From: Kribbella pratensis
GTDB taxonomy: Bacteria > Actinomycetota > Actinomycetes > Propionibacteriales > Kribbellaceae
Direction of reading: 5' to 3'
Assembly: GCF_004365355.1 (NCBI RefSeq)
Contig: NZ_SODP01000001.1
Coordinates: 2,943,497 to 3,007,496 of the forward strand
Length of the DNA: 64,000 nucleotides
Position 1 is the stretch's first letter. Each line of letters begins with the position of its first letter. Shown in pieces: positions 18,724-27,460 of this stretch. The position numbers and the translations under genes were made by a program. Below the pieces are notes generated by a model, which had not been told where the DNA came from, made no database searches, and was given only the letters and a program-made list of their open reading frames with translations.

Positions 18724-19287
18724 TCAGGAGGTGACGCGGCCGAGGTAGTCCCCGGTGCGGGTGTCCACCTTGACCTTCTCACCAGTGGTCAGGAACAGCG
18801 GGACCTGGATGTCGTACCCGGTCTCGAGCTTGGCGGGCTTGGTGCCGCCGCTGGAGCGGTCGCCCTGCAGACCCGGCTCGGTGTACTCGACGGTCAGCTC
18901 GACGGAGGCCGGGAGCTCGACGTACAGCGGGAGGTCGTCGTGCACGGCGACGATGGCGTCCTGGTTCTCCAGCAGGAAGTGGACGGCGTCACCGACCACC
19001 TCGGGCTGCAGCTGCAGCTGGTCGTACGTCGACTTGTCCATGAACACGAACGCCGACCCGTCGTTGTACAGGTAGGTCATGTCACGCTTGTCGACCGTGG
19101 CAACGTCGACCTTGACGTCGGCGTTGAAGGTCTTGTCCACCACCTTGCCGGACAGCACGTTCTTGAGCTTCGTCCGGACGATGGCGCCGCCCTTGCCCGG
19201 CTTGTGATGCTGGAACCACACGACGGACCACAACTGCCCGTCCAGGTCGAGCACCATGCCGTTCTTGAGGTCGTTCGTCGTTGCCAC
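18724..19287 (-). CDS. efp: Translation elongation factor P
   Basis: A 187-residue EF-P, which rescues ribosomes stalled at proline stretches. The KOW-like N-domain begins [19 protein letters not shown] and has the tip loop [12 protein letters not shown], whose Lys sits near the peptidyl-transferase centre. The OB domains follow, ending [18 protein letters not shown]. The start is GTG at 19287 ([10 protein letters not shown]), giving the standard length; the frame is open 12 codons further up. TACAAT at 19332-19327 on the minus strand is a good -10 box, giving a leader of about 33 bases. No epmA or efpS-type modification gene is nearby. Confidence 0.96.
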   Translation of the reverse strand: MATTNDLKNGMVLDLDGQLWSVVWFQHHKPGKGGAIVRTKLKNVLSGKVVDKTFNADVKVDVATVDKRDMTYLYNDGSAFVFMDKSTYDQLQLQPEVVGDAVHFLLENQDAIVAVHDDLPLYVELPASVELTVEYTEPGLQGDRSSGGTKPAKLETGYDIQVPLFLTTGEKVKVDTRTGDYLGRVTS

Positions 19288-19415
19288 GCGGGTATGCCCT
19301 TCGAAATTGATCAGCGGTAACAAGCGATTGTAGCGGTCACTTCCGGTTCCTCCGACTCCGCGGACCCTGAGGGCTCTACGCTGAGAGCCGGACCGTCCAC
19401 GGGAGGAGGCCTGCG

Positions 19416-20288
19416 ATGACCGGATTCATCATCTTCATCGTGGTGATGATCGTCGTGAGCCTGATCAACAAGGCCAAGCAGCAGTCCAACCGCGGCAGTG
19501 GGAAGGTGAATCCGCGCGTCCAGGCCTTGGTCGAGCGGATGCAGGCCCAGCAGGGCGGCAACCAGCCCACGCAGTTCCAGGGTCAGTACACCCACGCGGC
19601 CGGTCAGGGCGGTCCGACTGCACCTCTGCCGAACCAGCAGTCCACCTTCCCGCAGACCGGGAGCGCGCCGGGCAGTCAGCAGGTCGGGGCCGCGCTGGAG
19701 CAACTGATGCAGAACGGCCGCCAGCCACGTCATCTGGGCGAGCGGACCTCCCCGGGCCAGGCGGCACAGCTGCCGGGCGGTTCCGCGCAGTACCCGACGA
19801 CCGGGGTGTACCAGCCGCCGGCCCAGTACCAGCCGGCGCAGTACAACGCGAATCCGTACCAGCCGCCGGCGCATCGCCCGCAGCAGAGCCGCCTGCCGGT
19901 GTCGAACCAGGACCTGGACGCCCAGGTGCGGACGCTGATGAAGGCGAACAACGAGGTCGGCGCGATCCGGCTGCTGGGCGAGCAGCGCGATCTGGGCATC
20001 CTCGAAGCGCAGAAGTACGCCCGCTCGCTCGTCGCCCCCAAGACGACTCCCCGCACCACCGACCAGGACGACCCCAGCCAAGACGACCAGAACGAACCGG
20101 ACGAGGACGACCGGCGGTACGTCGGCTCGGCCGCGTTCGCGGAGTCGATCTTCAACCTCGACGACCGCGAGGAGAACGTCTGGGCCAGCGGCTGGGTCGA
20201 CAAGCCCGAGCCGGAGGACCGCTCGGACATCGATGAGCTCTGGCAGACCGTCCGCAACGCGCCGCGACCCGGGACGACTCCCAGCTAA
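19416..20288 (+). CDS. Membrane-anchored Gln/Pro-rich protein of unknown function
   Basis: A 290-residue protein I do not recognise. One N-terminal membrane helix ([14 protein letters not shown]) is followed by a short basic stretch. A long low-complexity linker rich in Gln, Pro, Tyr and Gly comes next ([21 protein letters not shown] repeats, roughly residues 45-165). Two short conserved-looking blocks end it: [20 protein letters not shown] and an acidic tail with [13 protein letters not shown]. The [21 protein letters not shown] block resembles short helical modules in other actinobacterial proteins and may be an interaction site. GGGAGGAGG precedes the ATG. Its end overlaps the convergent MarR gene by 4 bp. 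Confidence 0.65.
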   Translation: MTGFIIFIVVMIVVSLINKAKQQSNRGSGKVNPRVQALVERMQAQQGGNQPTQFQGQYTHAAGQGGPTAPLPNQQSTFPQTGSAPGSQQVGAALEQLMQNGRQPRHLGERTSPGQAAQLPGGSAQYPTTGVYQPPAQYQPAQYNANPYQPPAHRPQQSRLPVSNQDLDAQVRTLMKANNEVGAIRLLGEQRDLGILEAQKYARSLVAPKTTPRTTDQDDPSQDDQNEPDEDDRRYVGSAAFAESIFNLDDREENVWASGWVDKPEPEDRSDIDELWQTVRNAPRPGTTPS

Positions 20289-20782
20289 TCGCGCTTGTCT
20301 CCAAGGGATTCCAGCAAGGTCCGGAGCAGACCGGCGAGCTGGTCGCGTTCCGCCGCCGACAGGCCGGCAAGCAGGTGCGCCTCCGTGTCGACATGAGTCG
20401 GCAGCACCTTGTCGATCAGCTTCAGCCCCTTGGCCGTCAGCGTGACCTGTACGCCGCGGCCGTCGGTCTCGCTGGGCGCACGCGTCACCAGACCACGAGC
20501 TTCCAGCCGATCCAGCCGCTGACTGATCGCCCCTGAGGTCACCATCGACGAGTGCATCAGCCCGGCCGGCGTCAGGCTGTGCTCCGCGTTGCTGCGCCGC
20601 AGCGTCGCGAGTACGTCGAAGGACGCGCGGTCCAGCTCGTACTTCGCGAAGTTCCGCCGCAGCTCGGCGTCGAACAGCGCGCTGAGCCGGCTCAGCCGGC
20701 CGATGACCCCCATCGGCGACGGATCGATATCCGGCCGTCGCGCCCGCCATTGCTCGAGCACCAGGTCGACGTGATCTGCCAT
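20285..20782 (-). CDS. MarR family transcriptional regulator
   Basis: A 165-residue winged-helix regulator. Helices and wing read LDRASFDVLATLRRSNAEHS, GLMHSSMVTSGAISQRLDRL and LVTRAPSETDGRGVQVTLTA, the last with the Asp-x-Arg-Gly wing of the family. It is divergent from an EamA exporter; three near-identical CTTAGNGCTRAG sites lie between them, which it very likely binds. The ligand is unknown. The last 4 bp overlap the convergent upstream gene. Confidence 0.88.
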   Translation of the reverse strand: MADHVDLVLEQWRARRPDIDPSPMGVIGRLSRLSALFDAELRRNFAKYELDRASFDVLATLRRSNAEHSLTPAGLMHSSMVTSGAISQRLDRLEARGLVTRAPSETDGRGVQVTLTAKGLKLIDKVLPTHVDTEAHLLAGLSAAERDQLAGLLRTLLESLGDKRD

Positions 20783-20805
20783 CCGCCCAGCCTACTGCCG
20801 AATTG

Positions 20806-20863
20806 CTTAGCGCTGAGGGATTGCAAGTAGCTTAGCGCTGAGATACTTTACCTTAGTGCTAAG
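20806..20863. promoter_or_regulatory. Triple MarR operator with candidate exporter promoter
   Basis: Three copies of CTTAGNGCTRAG: 20806-20817 and 20831-20842 (both CTTAGCGCTGAG) and 20852-20863 (CTTAGTGCTAAG, a perfect palindrome). TTGCAA at 20821-20826 and TACTTT at 20844-20849, 17 bases apart, form a possible promoter firing to the right. Site 2 fills the spacer and site 3 covers the predicted start point and the GTG start codon at 20856. Repression by the divergent MarR protein follows naturally. Confidence 0.75.
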
Positions 20864-21761
20864 CAATCGAGTCTCTCTTCTTCTGGTCACGGCGATCACG
20901 CCGCTGCTCTGGGGTACGACCTATCTGGTCACGACCGAGTTCCTCCCACCTCATCGCCCGCTGCTGGCCGCGCTGCTCCGGTCGCTGCCGGCCGGCCTCC
21001 TGCTGGTCGCGATCACCCGCGTCCTTCCCCGCGGCAGCTGGTGGTGGCGCTCGCTGGTCCTCGGCACGCTCAACATCGGTGCCTTCAACGCATTGCTCTT
21101 CGTCGGCGCATATCGGCTGCCAGGCGGCGTCGCCGCGACAGTCGGTGCGATCCAGCCGCTACTGGTCGCGGTTCTGTCGGCCGGTCTGCTGCGGCAGCGT
21201 CTGTCGCTGCGCACTGTCCTCACCGCCATCGCCGGTGTGTTCGGCGTAGGCCTGCTGGTACTGCGGGCCACTGCACAACTCGACATGCTGGGTGTACTCG
21301 CGGCTGTCGGCGGTGCGGTAGTGATGGCGTTCGGCGTCGTACTCAGCAAGCGCTGGACGTCACCCGCTCCCCTGCTGGCGACGACAGGCTGGCAGCTGGT
21401 CGCCGGTGGACTGGTCCTGCTGCCAGTGGCCTTCCTGGTCGAGGGCGCGCTGCCTGACTTCACCCTGCGGAACCTGGCGGGCTACTCCTACCTGGCGCTG
21501 TTCGGATCCGCCGTCGCGTATGCGCTGTGGTTCCGCGGACTCCGCGAGCTCGCTCCGACGGAGGTGACGTTCCTGGGGCTGCTCAGCCCGGTGATGGCGA
21601 CGACGCTCGGCTGGCTCGTGCTGGACCAGCACCTGTCCATCTGGCAGGCCGTTGGCGGTCTGATCGTGCTCGGCGCCCTCGTGACCGCCCAGGTACGCCG
21701 GAAGGTGCGGCCGACGCCCGCCGCCGAAGGTCCCGTCCTCGTCGCAGCCGGGGAGCGGTGA
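20856..21761 (+). CDS. EamA (DMT) family exporter under MarR control
   Basis: A 301-residue transporter with ten hydrophobic segments in two EamA repeats (ITPLLWGTTYLVTTEFLPPH; LGTLNIGAFNALLFVGAYRL; AYALWFRGLRELAPTEVTFL). The WGTTYLV and ELAPTE elements are typical of the family; substrate unknown. The GTG start at 20856 has no ribosome-binding site and falls where transcription should begin (7 bases after TACTTT), so the mRNA may be leaderless. Its stop shares one base with the next gene, giving an exporter-dehydrogenase pair. Confidence 0.83.
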   Translation: MLSNRVSLLLVTAITPLLWGTTYLVTTEFLPPHRPLLAALLRSLPAGLLLVAITRVLPRGSWWWRSLVLGTLNIGAFNALLFVGAYRLPGGVAATVGAIQPLLVAVLSAGLLRQRLSLRTVLTAIAGVFGVGLLVLRATAQLDMLGVLAAVGGAVVMAFGVVLSKRWTSPAPLLATTGWQLVAGGLVLLPVAFLVEGALPDFTLRNLAGYSYLALFGSAVAYALWFRGLRELAPTEVTFLGLLSPVMATTLGWLVLDQHLSIWQAVGGLIVLGALVTAQVRRKVRPTPAAEGPVLVAAGER

Positions 21762-22363
21762 TGAGGATCCTGGTCTGGGGTGCGGCCGGCGCCGTCGGCA
21801 GTCGAGTCACCCACGAAGCAGTTGCCCGCGGCCACCAAGTCACCGCCGTCGGCCGCTCGGGTCCGGTGCGGGGTGACGCGGCTGATCCCGAAGATGTCGC
21901 ACGGCTGAGCGCCGGGCACGACGTGGTGATCAGCGCGACCCGACCGCGTCCTGGACAGGAAAGCGAGCTCGTCGCTGCTGCCAAGGGACTGCTGATCGGA
22001 CTGCGTGGCAGCGGCATCCGGCTGATCCTGGTCGGCGGTGCAGCCAGTCTGATCGTGCCCGGGACCGAAGTGCAGTTGGTCGATTCACCGAACTTCCCGG
22101 TCGACCTGCGCCCGATCGCCCTAGCCTGCAACGAGCAGTACGACGTCGTGCGGGCAGCCGGCGGCTGCGACTGGACGTACGTGAGCCCGCCCGCGCTGCT
22201 CGAGCCGGGCGAGCGGACCGGGCGCTATCGGCAGGGCTACGACCATCTGGTGATCGATGCGCAGGGCAACTCGACGATCTCGCTGGAAGACTTCGCGATC
22301 GCGCTCGTCGACGAGGCCGAGCGAGCCGAACACGTCCGGCAGCGTTTCACCGTCGGGTATTAG
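21761..22363 (+). CDS. NAD(P)H-binding atypical short-chain dehydrogenase-like protein
   Basis: A 200-residue Rossmann protein. MRILVWGAAGAVGSRVTHEA carries the GxxGxxG dinucleotide loop. The later CDWTYVSPPALLEPGERTGR and TISLEDFAIALVDEAE are characteristic of the NAD(P)-binding family near YwnB/NmrA-like proteins. The catalytic Tyr-x3-Lys of classical dehydrogenases is not evident, so it may be a redox sensor or reductase. The ATG overlaps the exporter stop by one base (TGATG), so both are under the MarR promoter. Confidence 0.8.
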   Translation: MRILVWGAAGAVGSRVTHEAVARGHQVTAVGRSGPVRGDAADPEDVARLSAGHDVVISATRPRPGQESELVAAAKGLLIGLRGSGIRLILVGGAASLIVPGTEVQLVDSPNFPVDLRPIALACNEQYDVVRAAGGCDWTYVSPPALLEPGERTGRYRQGYDHLVIDAQGNSTISLEDFAIALVDEAERAEHVRQRFTVGY

Positions 22364-22364
22364 A

Positions 22365-22398
22365 CAGCCGGCCCCCGCTGCTTGGCGAGGGCCGGCTG
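22365..22398. terminator. Bidirectional terminator between convergent genes
   Basis: A perfect 10-bp repeat, CAGCCGGCCC at 22365-22374 and GGGCCGGCTG at 22389-22398, with a 14-base loop. It lies between the ends of the dehydrogenase-like gene and the LuxR gene. The right side runs into TTCAGGTCTTTC, moderately T-rich. Confidence 0.7.
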
Positions 22399-22409
22399 CT
22401 TCAGGTCTT

Positions 22410-23147
22410 TCAGATAAGACCTTGGCGCAGTGCGTACGCGACGGCGTGTGTGCGGTTCTTCAGCTGGAGCCGGCTGGTCACGTCGTGCAGGACGTTCTTC
22501 ACCGTTCGCTCCGAGTAGGACAGCTCACGAGCGATCTCCTGCGTGTCCTTGCCGTCGGCCACCAACCGCAGTACCTGCGTCTCGCGGTCGGACAGACCGG
22601 TGTGGGACGAGCCGATGTGAGACAGGCCGGTGTGGGACAGCCCCCGTGGTGCCGGGACTTGCCGCTGCATCCCCGGCACCTGGCCCAGCAACCGGCCAAG
22701 GAGGTCCGGCGGCAGGCTGCCGTCCCCGGCAGCGGCAGCCTTCACCAGGTGCACGATCCGGTCAGCGGTCGCCTCGGTCCGGCGCAGTACGCCGGACACC
22801 CCCAGCTCCACAGCGGTCATCAGCGCGTCGTCGTCGATCGCGCTGCCGATCAGCACGGTTCGGCGGCAACCGCGCTGGGTGGCCGCCCGCAGTACCTGGA
22901 CAGCGCCCGCGTCCAGCGCGTCGACGGCGATCAACGCCACCACTGGCGGGGTGGTGCGCTGGTCACCTGACCGCGTGGGACCGGGCAGGCCGGGCAGCCC
23001 GGTCAGCCGAGCGACGAGGTCGGTGTCGTCGATCAGGCTGATCTCCGGGCACTGCCGGAGCGTGTGCACCAACCCGAACTGCGACAGCGGGTCCAGCGCC
23101 TTGACCCAGACCGGAATCCGGTGCTGCCCATTGATCGGTGTCGTCAT
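22410..23147 (-). CDS. LuxR/NarL-type regulator with degenerate receiver domain
   Basis: A 245-residue protein. The C-terminal LuxR helix-turn-helix is intact (GLSDRETQVLRLVADGKDTQ, EIARELSYSERTVKNVLHDV). The N-terminal domain has the general layout of a receiver (VWVKALDPLSQFGLVHTLRQ to VLRRTEATADRIVHLVKAAA), but the strand that should carry the phosphorylated Asp reads PPVVALIAVDALDAG, with no Asp in the usual place, so control by phosphorylation is doubtful. The linker holds a short repeat, GLSHTGLSHIGSSHTGLS. GGGGGAG precedes the ATG at 23147. No kinase gene is adjacent; target unknown. Confidence 0.82.
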   Translation of the reverse strand: MTTPINGQHRIPVWVKALDPLSQFGLVHTLRQCPEISLIDDTDLVARLTGLPGLPGPTRSGDQRTTPPVVALIAVDALDAGAVQVLRAATQRGCRRTVLIGSAIDDDALMTAVELGVSGVLRRTEATADRIVHLVKAAAAGDGSLPPDLLGRLLGQVPGMQRQVPAPRGLSHTGLSHIGSSHTGLSDRETQVLRLVADGKDTQEIARELSYSERTVKNVLHDVTSRLQLKNRTHAVAYALRQGLI

Positions 23148-23185
23148 ACCCGCCACTCCCCCGAGGTGTTGTGAAATCTGCCCAC

Positions 23186-23217
23186 AACCACCTGATGCCC
23201 GAAAGGGCAGTTTGGTT
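23186..23217 (-). terminator. Probable terminator after aroQ
   Basis: TGCCC-GAAA-GGGCA at 23196-23209 forms a tight hairpin, extended by AACCA (23186-23190) and TGGTT (23213-23217) as an outer stem. It begins at the aroQ stop codon on the minus strand and precedes the LuxR gene. Confidence 0.5.
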
Positions 23218-23671
23218 ATGAATCCAGGCTGGTGAGTGCGCGGAGCGCTAGCCGGTAGGAGTCCAGGCCGAAGCCGGCGATGGTCCCGGTCGCCACACCG
23301 GCGACGACGCTGGTGTGCCGGAACTCCTCGCGGGTGGCGGGGTTGGTGAGATGGACCTCGATCAGCGGAGCCGTCCGCTGCGCGATCGCGTCGCGCAGGG
23401 CGTACGAGTAGTGCGTGAACGCTGCCGGGTTCAGTACGACGGGAATCCGGTCGTCGGCCGCCTCGTGCAGCCAGCCGACCAGCTCCGCCTCGTCGTCGGT
23501 CTGCCGCACCTCGACCTCGAAGCCGAGCTCGGCGCCGGTCTTCTCGCACACCCCGACCAGCTCGGCGAACGTCGTCGTACCGTACTTCTCCGGCTCGCGG
23601 GAGCCCAGGCGCCCGAGGTTCGGTCCGTTCAGCACCAGCACTCGCCTGCTCGCATCCGTCACAGCAGTCAC
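23216..23671 (-). CDS. aroQ: 3-Dehydroquinate dehydratase, type II
   Basis: Third step of the shikimate pathway: dehydrates 3-dehydroquinate. The 151-residue dodecameric type II enzyme is identified by [20 protein letters not shown], with the catalytic Tyr in EPEKYG and the Arg in the mobile loop. [19 protein letters not shown] and [19 protein letters not shown] hold the other active-site residues. GTG start at 23671, overlapping the TetR stop by 4 bp. It is separated from aroB/aroK/aroC by a helicase and a dehydrogenase gene, a rearranged layout compared with relatives where aro genes are contiguous. Confidence 0.95.
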   Translation of the reverse strand: MTAVTDASRRVLVLNGPNLGRLGSREPEKYGTTTFAELVGVCEKTGAELGFEVEVRQTDDEAELVGWLHEAADDRIPVVLNPAAFTHYSYALRDAIAQRTAPLIEVHLTNPATREEFRHTSVVAGVATGTIAGFGLDSYRLALRALTSLDS

Positions 23672-24261
23672 CCTATCGGCAGCCCGTCAAAGGCCGTCTC
23701 CGCTTCGGTCACCGCGTCCAGGTAGCGGTCCGCGGCACGTTGGCCGGCGGTGATGACCTCCCAGTTGCGGCGGGACAGGACTCGCTGGACGGAAACCACT
23801 TGGGCAGCCAGGAGTTCGCCCGTGAGATCACCTCCAAGAGCTTCGGCGAGTGCGCGCTCGTCGTCGTCCATGAACTGGTGGAGCCGCGTCGTCAGGGCGG
23901 GTGTGGTGAAGACGAGCCTGTAGTAAGCAAGGACCTGCGGGTGGTCGTTCAGGCCGGTGATCGGGTCGCGGGCGGTCAATCCGGCGAGGAAGTGCTCGCG
24001 GAGCGCCTGGACCGGTGGGACTCCGGCAGCGGTCACGACCCGCGCCGACTCGTGGCGGTGGTCGGCGATCCGGTGCAGGACGAGGTCCTGCTTGGTCGGG
24101 AAGTACTTGAACAGGGTCGGTTTGGAGACGTTGGCCGCTTCGGCGATGTCGGTCACCGACACCTCGTCGAAACCTCGCTTCAGGAACAGCGCGATGGCCG
24201 CTTCGGACAGGGCGTCGTACGTCTGCTGCTTCTTGCGCTCGCGAAGTCCGGTCACGGTCAT
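23668..24261 (-). CDS. TetR family transcriptional regulator
   Basis: A 197-residue TetR repressor. The helix-turn-helix region reads [40 protein letters not shown] and [15 protein letters not shown], followed by an all-helical ligand domain. It is divergent from the HelD-type gene, and a 23-bp near-perfect palindrome lies between them. TAGGTT upstream, 6 bases from the ATG, suggests a nearly leaderless transcript. The stop overlaps aroQ by 4 bp, so aroQ may be partly expressed from this promoter. Confidence 0.88.
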   Translation of the reverse strand: MTVTGLRERKKQQTYDALSEAAIALFLKRGFDEVSVTDIAEAANVSKPTLFKYFPTKQDLVLHRIADHRHESARVVTAAGVPPVQALREHFLAGLTARDPITGLNDHPQVLAYYRLVFTTPALTTRLHQFMDDDERALAEALGGDLTGELLAAQVVSVQRVLSRRNWEVITAGQRAADRYLDAVTEAETAFDGLPIG

Positions 24262-24277
24262 GATGTTAACCTAGGCA

Positions 24278-24300
24278 AAAGATTGACCGGGTTAATCTTT
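24278..24300. promoter_or_regulatory. TetR operator palindrome upstream of helD-like gene
   Basis: AAAGATTGACC at 24278-24288 and GGTTAATCTTT at 24290-24300 are inverted copies around a single central G, matching at 10 of 11 positions. The site lies between the divergent tetR-type gene and the HelD-type gene, 13 bases upstream of the latter's start codon. Size and symmetry are typical of TetR operators. Confidence 0.75.
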
Positions 24301-24313
24301 CGCGGAGGGGTGG

Positions 24314-26293
24314 ATGCGGGATCTGGTTTCGGAGCGCGAGTACGCCGAGCGCTGCTGGGCGGCACTGCGGCGGATGGTGGCCGGCGCGCGGGAGAACGTG
24401 GCGATCGGCGAGCACACCTGGGGCGACCGGTACACGGCGGAGCGGCTGGGGTTCTATCTGAAGACGCTCGCGCGGGACATGGGCGAGGAGGGCGACAACC
24501 CGCCGTTCTTCGGTGTGATCGCCTACGGCGCCGCCGACTCAGGTGCCGGTGAGCACAGTCGGCAGACGTACTACCTCGGGCGGCGGCACATCTCGGATGC
24601 GATCGGCCGGCCGCCGATGGTGATCGACTGGCGCGCGCCGGTGTCGGCCGCCTTCTACCAGGCGTCCGCGGTCGAGCCGCGCGGGATCGAGACCCGCCGC
24701 CGGTTCGGCTGGTCGGGTCAGACCCTGACGAGCTTCGAGGACGAGCGCCTGTCCGCGGGCGAGCAGGCAGACAGCAAGCTGGTACGCCGTGAGATCGAGC
24801 GCGCCCGTGTCGGCCCGATGCGGGACATCGTCGCGACGATCCAGCCGGAGCAGGACACGCTGGTGCGGACCGACCTCGACGTCTCGGTCTGCGTCCAAGG
24901 CGCCCCCGGGACCGGGAAGACGGCGGTCGGCCTGCACCGGGCGGCGTACCTCCTGTACGCACACCGGTCCCGCTTGACGCGCAACGGCGTACTCGTGCTT
25001 GGTCCGAACCGGGCGTTCCTGCACTACATCTCCGCCGTACTCCCGACGCTGGGCGAGGTGGACGTCGAGCAGACGACGATCGAGCAGCTGCTGGATCGCG
25101 AGGTCCGGGCGACCGACACGCACGCCGCCGCTTCGGTGAAGCACGACGTGCGGATGGCCGACGTACTGCGGAAGGCGGTGTACGCGCGGATCGGTCGCCC
25201 GTCGCGGCCAGTCGTGGTGAGTGACGAGTCGTACAAGTGGCGGGTCAACCACCACGAGTTCGCCCAGATGGTGGTGGAGGCCGAGGCGGATGCGACGACG
25301 TACCTCACCGGTCGCGAGCGGGTGATCGCGCGGATCGTCGCGGCGTTGCAGCGGCAGGCGGAGGCTCGCGGGCAGAACTGCAACGGGGTTTGGCAGCGTC
25401 GAATGTCGCGGGCGGTGACGCCGGACGTCGAGGCGGTGTGGCCGCAGCTGAAGGCGGACGAGGTGCTGGCCGAGGTGCTGAGCGATCCTTCAGCTGCCGC
25501 GGACGGGATCCTGACCGCGGACGAGCAGGACGCCATCAGGTGGCCGAGGTCGCGGAAGGCGAAGAGCGCACGGTGGACGGCGGCGGACGCAGTACTGCTC
25601 GACGAGGTGAGTGCGTTGCTCGAGCGCGGGCCGACGTACGGGCATGTCATCGTGGACGAGGCGCAGGACCTCTCCCCCATGCAGTGCCGTGCGATCGCAC
25701 GGCGTAGCGAGCACAGTTCGCTGACCGTGCTCGGCGACCTGGCTCAAGGTACGGCGGCCTGGGCCGCGACCGACTGGCTCACCCAGCTTGGCCATCTCGG
25801 GAAACCGACGGCGGAGATAGTTGCCCTGAGCACCGGGTATCGCGTGCCCGCCGCTGTCGTCGAGTTGGCGAACCGTCTGCTGGCTTCCCTGGATGTCGAC
25901 GTCCCACCAACGACGTCGTTCCGCTCCGACGGCGAGCTGACCATCACCCGCGTCGACGACCTCCCGGCCGCGGTTGTCGAGAGCGTGCAGCGGGCGCTCG
26001 CTCAGGAAGGCTCGGTCGGCGTGATCGCGACCGACCATGAACTGCCGGCGCTGACCGAAGCATTGAAGACGGCAGGGATCAACGTGGTCGCAGCCGATGG
26101 TGACGGCCGGGTGACAGTCGTACCGGCGAGCCTGGCCAAGGGGCTCGAGTACGACCATGTGATCGCGGTCGAGCCGGCCGACATCGTCGCATCCGAACCC
26201 CACGGCCTCAATCGGCTCTACGTCGTCCTCACCAGAGCGGTCTCACGGCTCGACGTACTGCACCAGCGACCGCTCCCATCTGAGCTGAGCTAG
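24314..26293 (+). CDS. HelD-family RNA polymerase-associated ATPase (HelR-like)
   Basis: A 659-residue UvrD-like motor protein of the HelD family, which removes or recycles stalled RNA polymerase; the related HelR in Streptomyces gives rifampicin tolerance. Family marks: YYLGRRHISDAIG and MVIDWRAPVSAAFYQAS in the N-terminal part. Walker A is GAPGTGKTAVGLHRAAYLLY, Walker B VIVDEAQDLSPMQ, and the C-terminal ASLAKGLEYDHVIAVEP and YVVLTRAVSRLDVLH complete it. GGAGGGG lies 4 bases before the ATG at 24314. The rifamycin-associated element found upstream of helR genes was not seen; a TetR operator is there instead. Whether it acts on rifamycin-bound polymerase is not shown by sequence. Confidence 0.88.
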   Translation: MRDLVSEREYAERCWAALRRMVAGARENVAIGEHTWGDRYTAERLGFYLKTLARDMGEEGDNPPFFGVIAYGAADSGAGEHSRQTYYLGRRHISDAIGRPPMVIDWRAPVSAAFYQASAVEPRGIETRRRFGWSGQTLTSFEDERLSAGEQADSKLVRREIERARVGPMRDIVATIQPEQDTLVRTDLDVSVCVQGAPGTGKTAVGLHRAAYLLYAHRSRLTRNGVLVLGPNRAFLHYISAVLPTLGEVDVEQTTIEQLLDREVRATDTHAAASVKHDVRMADVLRKAVYARIGRPSRPVVVSDESYKWRVNHHEFAQMVVEAEADATTYLTGRERVIARIVAALQRQAEARGQNCNGVWQRRMSRAVTPDVEAVWPQLKADEVLAEVLSDPSAAADGILTADEQDAIRWPRSRKAKSARWTAADAVLLDEVSALLERGPTYGHVIVDEAQDLSPMQCRAIARRSEHSSLTVLGDLAQGTAAWAATDWLTQLGHLGKPTAEIVALSTGYRVPAAVVELANRLLASLDVDVPPTTSFRSDGELTITRVDDLPAAVVESVQRALAQEGSVGVIATDHELPALTEALKTAGINVVAADGDGRVTVVPASLAKGLEYDHVIAVEPADIVASEPHGLNRLYVVLTRAVSRLDVLHQRPLPSELS

Positions 26294-27372
26294 GCACTCC
26301 AGGGAGCGCCAGGCCCGCCCATGCGTTGGGCGTACGGCGTGCCGGGAGCCAGCTCGCCGCGGCGGATCGGCTTGCCGGTGAAGGCTGAGGCGTAGATCGC
26401 GGCGGCCAGTTCGAGCGTGTTGCGGGCCTCCGCGAGGGTGACCGGAGTTGCCGTGCCGGCCTCCTTGGCGTCCAGGATCGCGGCCAGCTGGGCGGTGTGG
26501 CCACTCGGTACGTCGGGGAGGTCCGCGGACCACGCGTCGGCGATCTCCTCATGGCCGGGCGCCGGCGTGACAGTCCAGTCTGGGTTCTTGTAGCCGTACA
26601 GGTGTTCCAGCTCGACCGTCGCGTTCGCGCAGTCGAAGCGGAGCTGGGAAGTCTGACGCGCGGACACCAGCGAGTTCACGACCGAGGCGACGGCGCCGTT
26701 CTCGAAGGTCACCAGCGCCATCGAGACGTCCTCGGTCTCCGTCGGTCGCGCCTGCCGGGCCGCGAGCGCGGTCACCTTCTCCCAGGGGCCGAGCATCGAC
26801 AGCAGCAGGTCGTACTGATGGATCCCGTGGCCCATGGTCGGGCCGCCGCCCTCGACGTCGAACGTCCCGCGCCACGGAACGTCGAAGTACGCGTCGTCGC
26901 GGTACCAAACGGTGTTGCACAGGGCAACCAACGGTCGCCCGAGTACGCCGTCGCCTAGCAGCTGACGCAACCGGACGGCGCCCGATCCGAAGCGGTGCTG
27001 GAAGACGCAGGCCACCTGCGCGGAGGACTTCTCCTCCGCCGCCACCAGCTTGTCGAACTCGTCCAGCGAGAGGGTCGGCGGCTTCTCCAGGTACACGTCG
27101 ACGTCAGCCGCCAGGCATTCCACGGCGAGCGGGACGTGCGAGTTCGGCGGCGTACACAGGTGGACGAGGTCGACGCGGTCCGCCGCGAGCAGGTCCGTCA
27201 GGCTCGGGTACGTCGCCGGGATGTTCCATCTGTCGGCGAACGCCTTGGCCCGATCCAGGTCGACGTCGACCGCCGCGACCAGCTCGGCCCGCTCCGCCAA
27301 GGCGGTGACCGCCCGGGCGTGCGAGGCGGCGATCCCACCGGTACCGACAATCGCAATCCGCTGCTTGCTCAT
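26290..27372 (-). CDS. Gfo/Idh/MocA family NAD(P)-dependent oxidoreductase
   Basis: A 360-residue dehydrogenase, probably acting on a sugar or cyclitol. The Rossmann N-terminus is IAIVGTGGIAASHARAV, the family EKPPTLSLDE motif (normally EKP) follows, and the C-terminal substrate domain includes GPTMGHGIHQYDLLLSMLGP with the catalytic His region. The start is ATG at 27372 (MSKQRIAIVG); its ribosome-binding site GGAAAGGG lies in a short palindrome at 27375-27388. The frame stays open for another 1.5 kb through the repeat region, but that is not protein-like. Convergent with the HelD gene, 4-bp overlap. No transporter or sugar kinase is adjacent. Confidence 0.88.
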   Translation of the reverse strand: MSKQRIAIVGTGGIAASHARAVTALAERAELVAAVDVDLDRAKAFADRWNIPATYPSLTDLLAADRVDLVHLCTPPNSHVPLAVECLAADVDVYLEKPPTLSLDEFDKLVAAEEKSSAQVACVFQHRFGSGAVRLRQLLGDGVLGRPLVALCNTVWYRDDAYFDVPWRGTFDVEGGGPTMGHGIHQYDLLLSMLGPWEKVTALAARQARPTETEDVSMALVTFENGAVASVVNSLVSARQTSQLRFDCANATVELEHLYGYKNPDWTVTPAPGHEEIADAWSADLPDVPSGHTAQLAAILDAKEAGTATPVTLAEARNTLELAAAIYASAFTGKPIRRGELAPGTPYAQRMGGPGAPWSA

Positions 27373-27460
27373 ATGGAAAGCCCTTTCCGAGGGGCTTCCC
27401 ATCCTCACACCGCACCCGCACCACCACAAGACGACGGGTGTCGCCCCCGGAACTGATGAG

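Noticed and set aside
24262..24313. Rifamycin-associated element upstream of the HelD-type gene
   Set aside because: The expected GGGGCTTGCGCAAGCCCC-like palindrome is absent; a different TetR-type palindrome is present.
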